A stretch of 64,000 nt of DNA from Bordetella parapertussis (GTDB lineage: Bacteria > Acidobacteriota > Terriglobia > Bryobacterales > Bryobacteraceae). Within the stretch, counting starts at the first letter, position 1. The number at the start of each line of letters is the position of its first letter. Below, in pieces: positions 58,165 through 64,000 of this stretch. Position numbers and translations under genes: made by a program. The stretch spans positions 160,794 to 224,793 of the forward strand of contig CALQCC020000002.1 in assembly GCA_943328975.2 (NCBI GenBank), written 5' to 3'. The notes beneath the pieces are model-generated. The model ran no database searches and had not been told where the DNA came from. It was given only the letters and a program-made list of their open reading frames with translations.

Positions 58165-59880
58165 CTACTGAGGCAGCGCGAAGACGTACACCGCCGAGTG
58201 CCCGCGTGGAGCCTTCGCTGCCGCTCCCAATCCTGACATCAGCGTATCGCCCGTCGTTACCGCCACATACTGCTTGCCGTTGACCGCGTAAGTAATCGTG
58301 TTGACCGCGATCGGACCGCCCAGGATGGTCTCCCACAACTGCTTGCCCGTCGCCGCATCGTAGGCGCGGAAGCGCCGGTTCAGATCGCCGTGGAACACTA
58401 GGTCGCCTGCGGTCGCGAGCGTCGCTCCGTTGCTCGGAATCGGACCTTTGCCGAAGTGCAGCATCTCGCCGGTCTCCAAGTTCACCTTCGCGATGCCGGC
58501 GAACTCCTCCGGCTTGCCCTCGGGACGTTGCTTTCCCACCCGGCGCTCATTGCCCTGGGGACCTTTGCGCGTCATGTCCAGGCAATTGTCTACGTACGGA
58601 ATGTAGACGGATTTCTGCCCAGGGTGATACGAAGAGGGCCAGTAGCTGGTCGTATTGAAGTAGCAGATCAAATGGTTCTCGCCGGGAGTCTTCATCACCA
58701 GGTCCCAATTGATGGACGTCTTGCCCGTTGCTCCATCGATGTCCGCAATCAGAAAGCGGTCGGTTGGAAACGGGAATTGCGTGGCCCACAAGAACTCACC
58801 CGTCCCGCGGTCGTTCACGAAGATCCCACCACCTTCGCCAAACATCACGGTGACGTCGCGCTCTTCGCCGCGCTTCACATTCGGATTGATCCACTTCACC
58901 CACTTCGGATCGGGATTGAACTTGACGCGTGTCAGGATGCGCTCATTGGTGAAGTCTTCATCCCAGTCGTCGCCCGGCAGATGTTGGTAGTACCAAACAA
59001 GCTTGCCTGTATCCGGATTGATCGCCAAGGTGGAATTGCTGTAGAGGTCCGATGGCGAGCTGCGTGACGTTGCATCCGGATTCCCATCGTGCCGGTCCGC
59101 GCGCGTGTTCGGCATCGGATTGGCGACGCCCCAATAGATCAGATTGCGCACGGGATCGTAGGAGCCCGGCAAGCCCCACGCCGAGGCCATATTCTTCGCG
59201 TGCGTTTCCGGGGACGGACTGCCCCAACTTTCGTACCCCGGTTCGCCCGGCCCTGGTACCGTGTAGAACTTCCACAGTTCCTTGCCCGTCAGTGCATCGT
59301 GAGCCGCGATGAAGCAACTCTCTCGGGTCCTGGCGCAGGCCCGGCCCGTGATCACCTTACCGTTCGCCATTACCGGACCCGAAGTCTGATTCGCTTCGCC
59401 CGCGTAAGTCTCCCAACGCTTCTCGCCCGTCCGAGCATCCAGTCCGACCACGAATCCGTCCGGTGACGTGTACGCCACGATGTCCTGGTAGATGGCGATG
59501 GTCTTCGACCGGGCCGTGCTCGCCACATTCGCCGGAGCCTTGCGGTTGTACTCCCACAAGAGGTCGCCGTTGGTGGCGTTCAGTGCCTGCACGTTGCCGC
59601 CGGGGATAATCACATACATCACGCCGTCATGCACAATCGGAATCGATTCCGTGTTGCCGGTGCCAATTCCCCGCGACCATGCGAGTCCGAGCTTGCTCAC
59701 GTTGCCACGATCGATCTGCGTCAGCGGACTAAACCGCTGGGCGTCCTGAGTACGGCTGAACGATAGCCAGTCATTCGGACTGGGGTTCTTCAGCATCTCC
59801 TCAGTGACGGGTTTGAAATTCTGCACTTGGGCGAAGGCGGCCGTGCTGAGCGCGCAAACTGCGATCCAGTTCCGTTTCAT
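58165..59880 (-). CDS. PQQ-dependent dehydrogenase
   Basis: 571 residues from ATG 59880, giving a signal peptide (MKRNWIAVCALSTAAFAQV). PQQ propeller with AHDALTGKELWKFYTVPGPG and ALNPDTGKLVW-type repeats. Metal-site Asn kept (YWGVANPMPNTR), and catalytic Asp307 followed by Asp309 (DDWDEDFTNE). A Cys-Arg-rich loop (CARTRESCFIAAHD) replaces the region where the canonical enzyme has Glu, so that metal ligand may differ. No vicinal Cys pair. Oxidises an alcohol or polyol in the periplasm. Divergence from the 61446 enzyme is substantial. Confidence 0.88.
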   Translation of the reverse strand: MKRNWIAVCALSTAAFAQVQNFKPVTEEMLKNPSPNDWLSFSRTQDAQRFSPLTQIDRGNVSKLGLAWSRGIGTGNTESIPIVHDGVMYVIIPGGNVQALNATNGDLLWEYNRKAPANVASTARSKTIAIYQDIVAYTSPDGFVVGLDARTGEKRWETYAGEANQTSGPVMANGKVITGRACARTRESCFIAAHDALTGKELWKFYTVPGPGEPGYESWGSPSPETHAKNMASAWGLPGSYDPVRNLIYWGVANPMPNTRADRHDGNPDATSRSSPSDLYSNSTLAINPDTGKLVWYYQHLPGDDWDEDFTNERILTRVKFNPDPKWVKWINPNVKRGEERDVTVMFGEGGGIFVNDRGTGEFLWATQFPFPTDRFLIADIDGATGKTSINWDLVMKTPGENHLICYFNTTSYWPSSYHPGQKSVYIPYVDNCLDMTRKGPQGNERRVGKQRPEGKPEEFAGIAKVNLETGEMLHFGKGPIPSNGATLATAGDLVFHGDLNRRFRAYDAATGKQLWETILGGPIAVNTITYAVNGKQYVAVTTGDTLMSGLGAAAKAPRGHSAVYVFALPQ

Positions 59881-59922
59881 CAGCTGCATTGTATCCCAGC
59901 AGGGGCTCGCCTGGAGGTGCCG

Positions 59923-60279
59923 CTAGTCGTACTTCTCGAACTCCAACTGATCGCCCTTCTGCGTCCCCGTGTCATCCAAGGTTCCAGCCGGCAGTTCCAC
60001 CACCGAATGCGCGCGCAGGCACAGCGAAATGCGGCGCTTCACCATATGCGGTCGCGTCTTCAGGACCACGCGTTTCTTGTTGATGAACAAGACGTCGATG
60101 GTGAACTTCATCGCGAACGTGTGGACACCTTCGCTCGGCACGATCCACAAGCCTTCGCCCGGTGCGAGCCCAGTATGTTTCAGCAACCCCGTGCGGCGCT
60201 TGGCGCTGGTGTCGGCGATATCCGCGCGATCCGCCAACACGCGGCCGCGGGTTTTGTTGGTGATGCGTAGTTTGGGCAA
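59923..60279 (-). CDS. DUF192 protein
   Basis: 118 residues. DUF192 features: VLADRADIADTSAKRRTGLL, GLWIVPSEGVHTFAMKFTID, VVLKTRPHMVKRR, HSVVELPAGTLDDTG. Other DUF192 proteins are exported or membrane-linked, but this one has no visible signal peptide. Function not established. It is on the same strand as, and downstream of, the cyclase gene, with a 26-base gap. Confidence 0.87.
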   Translation of the reverse strand: MPKLRITNKTRGRVLADRADIADTSAKRRTGLLKHTGLAPGEGLWIVPSEGVHTFAMKFTIDVLFINKKRVVLKTRPHMVKRRISLCLRAHSVVELPAGTLDDTGTQKGDQLEFEKYD

Positions 60280-60305
60280 GACTCAGGCTAACGCGCGCGG
60301 AGGAC

Positions 60306-61088
60306 CTACGGCAAGAGCGCCACAACTCGTGCCGGACCGCCGGAGCCTTCACCTATCTTCATCGGCAGCGCGATCAGCGTCGCGCCGGTCGCCGGCAGGA
60401 GTTCGGCATGGGCTACGTTTTCGATGCCGTAGATGTTGGCTCGGTTCAGCACCTGATGGACGATGAAGTCGGTCGATGGGCCGTGGTCCATGCTGGCGGT
60501 GTCGATGCCGACGCCGTTCACCTTACGCTCCACTAGCAACTCCGCGGCGTCGCGTCCGATACCGGGGAAGTGCAGATTGCTGATATCGCCTTTCACGTCG
60601 CTACCAAGATATTGCTTGCGATCCGGCCAGAATTTACCCCAGCCGGTGCGGAAGATCACGATGGTCCCTGCCGCGATGGGCCCGTGCTGCTGCTCAAACT
60701 GAGCGATGTCTTCGCGCGAGGCTCGATAGTCGCGGTCCTGCGCTGCCTTCATCGAGATGTCGATCACCACTACGGGAGCCACCAGCTTCGAGACCGGGAT
60801 CTGATCCAGCGTCTGCTTGCCTTCGCCAAAGTGGATGGGGCTGTCGATGTGCGTGCCGCCGTGCTCGGCCGAAGTGAACTCGCCCGCGGCGTACCAGAAA
60901 CCGCCCGCGCCCACGGTCCACGAATCCTTGCGATGGCGGAAGCCTTCGGCGTTGGGCCAATAGACTGTCTTGTCGTCGAAGGAGTAGCTGAGGTCGACCA
61001 GTTTGGCGGAGTCGATGCCTTGTTTCTGTGGCGAGGCACAAGATGTTGCCAGCGCCAGCAAAGCGATGACTAGAGATAAAGAGCGCAT
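60306..61088 (-). CDS. Cyclase-family (kynurenine-formamidase-like) lipoprotein
   Basis: 260 residues from ATG 61088, chosen because it gives a lipoprotein signal with lipobox LATSC (Cys about residue 17). The Zn-hydrolase cyclase signature HGGTHIDSPIHF and the later NGVGIDTASMDHGPS place it in the cyclase/KynB family. The start overlaps no gene and lies 1 base after the ABM gene. A periplasmic hydrolase is predicted, on a formyl-amide, lactone or enol substrate; the true substrate is unknown. Confidence 0.85.
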   Translation of the reverse strand: MRSLSLVIALLALATSCASPQKQGIDSAKLVDLSYSFDDKTVYWPNAEGFRHRKDSWTVGAGGFWYAAGEFTSAEHGGTHIDSPIHFGEGKQTLDQIPVSKLVAPVVVIDISMKAAQDRDYRASREDIAQFEQQHGPIAAGTIVIFRTGWGKFWPDRKQYLGSDVKGDISNLHFPGIGRDAAELLVERKVNGVGIDTASMDHGPSTDFIVHQVLNRANIYGIENVAHAELLPATGATLIALPMKIGEGSGGPARVVALLP

Positions 61089-61089
61089 A

Positions 61090-61443
61090 TTAGGGTTCCA
61101 TCCCAACATGCAGTCGCTCATCCAGAGGCCCGCCGAGCATGGGTTGCAACTTCTCCCGAAACGCACGAGTATGCGGGATCGCCAAGTGCTTTTCAAACGC
61201 AGCGCGGGATTCCCACACAGAAACGACGGTGACGTGATTGCGCCGATCCGGTTCCACAATGACTTCGTAGCGCACCGCTCCCGGATCGCGCCGCGCTTCC
61301 GCTGCGAACGCCGTGAGCAGCTTCGCTCCGTCAGCGCCGAACGTGGGCATCAGGTCCACATGCGTGACCACATAGACACGCTCCGCCGCGGACTGCGCGA
61401 AGAGCGTGACTGCCGCACACAGCAGGAATAGAAGCCGCCTCAT
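61090..61443 (-). CDS. Exported ABM-domain monooxygenase-like protein
   Basis: 117 residues. Signal peptide MRRLLFLLCAAVTLFAQSA, then a single antibiotic-biosynthesis-monooxygenase fold (VYVVTHVDLMPTFGADGAKL, VRYEVIVEPDRRNHVTVVSVW, FEKHLAIPHTRAF). ABM proteins act on quinol or polyketide-like compounds or as haem-degrading enzymes; most are cytosolic, so the signal peptide is unusual. It is between the PQQ gene (2 bases) and the cyclase gene (1 base). Confidence 0.78.
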   Translation of the reverse strand: MRRLLFLLCAAVTLFAQSAAERVYVVTHVDLMPTFGADGAKLLTAFAAEARRDPGAVRYEVIVEPDRRNHVTVVSVWESRAAFEKHLAIPHTRAFREKLQPMLGGPLDERLHVGMEP

Positions 61444-61445
61444 GA

Positions 61446-63188
61446 CTACTTTTTAGGCAACGCGAACACGTAGACCGAATTCGCTCCCTTGGGCGGATTG
61501 ACGCCCGGCGCGTAACGGACTACGCTCCCCGTCAAGAGGCCGTCGCCCGTCAGGATGGCGACATACTGCTGTCCGTTCACAGAGTAGGTGATGGTGCTGT
61601 TGGCGACCGGACCGCCTACTTTCTGTTCCCACAGGATCTTGCCGCTCGCCGCATCCAGCGCGCGGAAGTTGCGATCCAGATCGCCGAAGAAGAGCAGGTC
61701 GCCGGCGGTGAGCAGCATAGCGGAATTGATGGGTGCCGGTCCTTTGAAAATGTGCTCGACCTTGCCCGTGGAGGCGTTGATCTTCGAAATGCCGGAAAAC
61801 TCGTTCGGGTTCGAGCCGGGGCGCACGACGCCGTCGTGTGCGGAGCGCACTCCCACGTCCTTGGTGTGCACGCTGTTGCAGGTGTCGACGAAGGGGACGT
61901 AGAGAGAGTTGGTGGTCGGGCTGTAGCCTTGCGACCAATAGCTGCGCGTATTGAAGAAGCAGACAATGCGGTCTTGGTTGGGACCGGTGAAGAGCAGGCT
62001 CTCGTTCAGGTACACCGCCCCATTCTCGTCGATGTTCTTGATGAAGAAGTTCGGAACGTCATAGGGCCACGGGTTGGCCCACAGAAACTCACCGGTGTGT
62101 TTGTCGAGGGCGAAGACGCCGCCCGGTTCGCCGGTCACCAGCACGATGTCGCGGCGCTCTCCAGCTTTCAGTTTTTTGTTGAACCATTTCGCGGTGGCTG
62201 CGGTGGGACTCATCGTGGTGCTGACCAGCGTGCGGTCATTGGTCCAGTCGGAGTCCCAGTCGTCGCCGGGCAGGTGCTGGTAATACCAGTTGAGTTTGCC
62301 GGTTTCGGCGTTGATGGAGATGGTGGAATCGCTGTAGAGGTCCATTGGCCCGTGATTGGGCAGGTTCTGGTATTGCCCGCCGTGGCGCTCCGCGCGGCTG
62401 TTCGGAGTAGGATTGGCGACGCCCCAAATGATGGAGTTGGTGGAGGGATCGTACGTGCCGCCGAGGCCCCAGGTGGCGGTGGTGCGCTTTTCGTCGGGCG
62501 TATCGCCCCAGGTATCGCCGCCCGGTTCGCCGGTCGCGGCCGAGTTATAAAACTTCCACAACAGCTTGCCCGTCTTGGCGTCATGCGCGGAGATGTAGCA
62601 GCTCGACCGGGTGGTGCAGGTACCACCGGAGATCACTTTGTTGCCCGCGATCACAGCGCCCTGCGATTGGCCGCGTGCATCGGTCTTGGCTTCCCAGCGG
62701 ATCTCGCCGGTCTTCGCATCCAGCGCGACCACGGCATCCGGAGCGGTCCAGTAAATCATGTCCTCGCTCATCGCGATCGTCTTGGCCTTCGCGGCGGCTT
62801 TCTGCGCGGCGGGGACGTTGCGTGTGTACTCCCAGATCTGGTTGCCGTTGGTGGCATCGAGTGCCTGAACGGCCGCGCCGGGAACCTGGAGATACATGAT
62901 GCCGTCGTGCACCAGTGGGATGGTTTCCTGCGATCCTGCGCCTTGCTGCCGCGACCACGCCATGCGCAGGTCGCCCACGTTGGTCTTATTGATCTGCTTC
63001 AGTGGCGAGAAGCGCTGCGAATCGTAGGTGCGGTTGTACATCAGCCAGTCATTCGGACTGGGATTCTTCAGCATGTCCTCCGTAACGTTGGCGAACGTCC
63101 GGCCCTGAGCGTGTAGATACACGACTGGCACAAACACGGCTGTCAGCATTCCGGCGACGGCGAGAGAAGCGATAGTGGTAGCTTTCAT
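61446..63188 (-). CDS. PQQ-dependent dehydrogenase
   Basis: 580 residues from ATG 63188 with a signal peptide. Propeller repeats (AHDAKTGKLLWKFY, LDAKTGEIRWE), Asn at IWGVANPTPNSR, and Asp312/Asp314 (DDWDSDWTND), the Asp-x-Asp pattern. A Cys-containing loop (GGTCTTRSSCYISAHD) parallels the 58165 enzyme, and the position of Glu is different from the canonical enzyme. First gene of a three-gene unit with the ABM and cyclase genes. Preceded by TATAAT just upstream. Confidence 0.88.
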   Translation of the reverse strand: MKATTIASLAVAGMLTAVFVPVVYLHAQGRTFANVTEDMLKNPSPNDWLMYNRTYDSQRFSPLKQINKTNVGDLRMAWSRQQGAGSQETIPLVHDGIMYLQVPGAAVQALDATNGNQIWEYTRNVPAAQKAAAKAKTIAMSEDMIYWTAPDAVVALDAKTGEIRWEAKTDARGQSQGAVIAGNKVISGGTCTTRSSCYISAHDAKTGKLLWKFYNSAATGEPGGDTWGDTPDEKRTTATWGLGGTYDPSTNSIIWGVANPTPNSRAERHGGQYQNLPNHGPMDLYSDSTISINAETGKLNWYYQHLPGDDWDSDWTNDRTLVSTTMSPTAATAKWFNKKLKAGERRDIVLVTGEPGGVFALDKHTGEFLWANPWPYDVPNFFIKNIDENGAVYLNESLLFTGPNQDRIVCFFNTRSYWSQGYSPTTNSLYVPFVDTCNSVHTKDVGVRSAHDGVVRPGSNPNEFSGISKINASTGKVEHIFKGPAPINSAMLLTAGDLLFFGDLDRNFRALDAASGKILWEQKVGGPVANSTITYSVNGQQYVAILTGDGLLTGSVVRYAPGVNPPKGANSVYVFALPKK

Positions 63189-63199
63189 GGCTAGCGTTG

Positions 63200-63205
63200 A
63201 TTATA
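63200..63205 (-). promoter_or_regulatory. -10 box of PQQ dehydrogenase gene at 63188
   Basis: TATAAT on the minus strand ends 12 bases before the ATG. A transcription start 6-8 bases past it would give a leader of about 5 bases, so the mRNA could be nearly leaderless. No good -35 box is visible. Confidence 0.45.
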
Positions 63206-63259
63206 CGCGACGGAAATGCCGAATGTTGCCAGAGGCCGGTCGGTTACGGTTCGCCGCGT

Positions 63260-63811
63260 CTAGTCCGAACCCGAAAGCCTCAGCCACTGGCCTCGGTAGA
63301 AATACCAAGTGATCGAGGCCTTCCCCAGGAAGGCCTCATCGATCCCTTGGTGGTCCATCGGTGGGGGCTCGGGACCGCCATAGGCGCGGTAGTTACGTCG
63401 GATGTATTCCGGTTCTACGGATGTGATCCCGCGCGAGTAGCCGAGCTTGCCATCGCCCATACCTTGCACGTAGTCCTGGTCCTTGCTAGTGCTGATTGTG
63501 TCTGGGTTTGCGTCCCGGTCATTGCGAAACACCAGCAGCGCGGAGGAGTTCTTCACGGAACACAGCACGGCCCAGCCGGATTCTCCATTCTGGAAGAACT
63601 GACCACGAATTACGTTGCGGGGAGTCTGCTCCTCCGCCGGCTGTCGAATGGTGCAGCCGCGGGCGCGGAGAACGGTTGCGACGGTGGCAGGCAGTTCGGT
63701 GAATGCTGTTACCGGAAGACGCCGCATCTTCTCCACCGCTGCATCAATCTGCTTCTGCGCATCGCGTTGGGCGAGTTCTCGTTCCTGTTGAGAGCGGGCG
63801 ATGGCCACCAA
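63260..63811 (-). pseudogene. Gene of unknown function, 5' end probably cut by IS element
   Basis: 183 residues counted from TTG 63811, but the frame stays open upstream through TLDRNIILPQLDL to the edge of the IS-like end near 63853. No convincing start codon or signal is present. The chain is a coiled-coil-like stretch (SQQERELAQRDAQKQIDAAV) followed by a beta-rich domain (GWAVLCSVKNSSALLVFRND). I do not recognise it. The missing N-terminus suggests interruption by the adjacent insertion. Confidence 0.5.
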
Positions 63812-63852
63812 GTCGAGTTGCGGCAGAATTATGTTCCGGTCCAGAGTTGGGT

Positions 63853-64000
63853 TGACCTGATCCCCATTTTCCGTCCGAAGTTAGATACGATTTCGGACGA
63901 AGAAAGAGGAAAACAGATGCCCAAGCAGAGGCTCAGCGATGAGCAGATCCTGACAGTGGTGAAGCAGATGGAAGCGGGCCGCACAGCGGCGGAGTTGGCG
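63853..64000 (+). mobile_element. IS3-type insertion sequence, left end (continues beyond window)
   Basis: TGACCTGATCCCCATTTTCC beginning at 63853 resembles IS3-family terminal inverted repeats (TGACCTG...CCCC), and an orfA-like gene starts 64 bases inside. The right end and any target duplication are outside the window. Confidence 0.65.
63917..64000 (+). CDS. IS3-type transposase OrfA (partial)
   Basis: 28 residues visible to the window edge, from ATG 63917 with AAGAGGAAAA upstream. The beginning MPKQRLSDEQILTVVKQMEA followed by GRTAAELA matches the helix-turn-helix start of IS3/IS911-type OrfA proteins (pattern S-D/E-EQI-x4-K/RQxEAG). The rest of the transposase lies beyond base 64000. Confidence 0.7.
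   Translation, partial: MPKQRLSDEQILTVVKQMEAGRTAAELA

Noticed and set aside
61752..63116. 454-codon plus-strand frame opposite a PQQ dehydrogenase
   Set aside because: Val/Gly/Arg-rich antisense shadow; the minus-strand gene has all quinoprotein motifs.

Overview
The window looks like a chromosomal segment of an Acidobacteriota member of the Bryobacterales/Solibacter type. This is inferred from gene content, not from a database search: GC-rich DNA, exported PQQ-dependent dehydrogenases in several copies, a Tat-exported DUF1501/DUF1800 pair, a tandem pair of acidobacterial-style secreted proteins, and short operons whose genes overlap by 1-4 bases. There are about 67 protein genes, one tRNA-Pro(CGG), no rRNA, no CRISPR array, and the left end of an IS3-type element at the right edge. 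No stretch over about 160 bases lacks a gene.

Layout. 1-11.9 kb (minus): one long operon running from an ECF sigma factor and its zinc-finger anti-sigma factor, through a small exported protein, into a type II secretion system (E-F-G-H-I-J-K-L-M-C-like-D), with the secretin cut by the window edge. 12-19 kb: STAS protein, tRNA-Pro, acyltransferase, TSUP permease, rpmB, a zinc-finger/TM protein, a PAS protein, the DUF1501/DUF1800 pair and a plsC whose 3' end appears frameshifted. 19-27.4 kb: amino-sugar genes (fdtC-fdtA fusion and fdtB), a dihaem cytochrome c, an SGNH hydrolase, a solitary HigA, two unknown or small genes, tandem secreted paralogues, a methyltransferase and an SDR. 27.4-31.7 kb: a PQQ dehydrogenase behind a good sigma-70 promoter and a hybrid histidine kinase. 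31.7-37.6 kb (minus): a five-gene coupled operon of a Tat-exported molybdenum aldehyde-oxidoreductase-like enzyme, PobA and ThiO. 37.6-43.6 kb: a divergent lipid-modification locus with two cyclopropane-synthase-type methyltransferases, an FAD oxidoreductase, DUF1365, DUF1295, a small membrane protein and an SRPBCC protein. 43.6-51.9 kb (minus): a cytochrome c-PQQ fusion, accC/accB, Xaa-Pro peptidase, a tautomerase, a LigI-like hydrolase, moaA and a secreted protein. 52-57.5 kb (plus): rimP-nusA-infB-DUF503 behind an attenuator-like leader. 57.6-64 kb: an unknown gene, then two further PQQ dehydrogenases with a DUF192 protein, a lipoprotein cyclase and an exported ABM-domain protein, then an IS-interrupted gene.

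How the genes fit together. Much of the accessory content points to periplasmic oxidation of alcohols or aldehydes and of aromatic compounds. Four PQQ dehydrogenases all carry the Asp-x-Asp pattern linked to lanthanide use. The exported molybdenum enzyme is coupled to 4-hydroxybenzoate hydroxylase. Ring-cleavage-type enzymes (LigI-like, CHMI-like) sit downstream of moaA, whose product starts the cofactor the molybdenum enzyme needs. The best candidates for something less described are the divergent fatty-acid-modification locus, the ECF/anti-sigma-led type II secretion operon, and the fully exported PQQ-ABM-cyclase operon.
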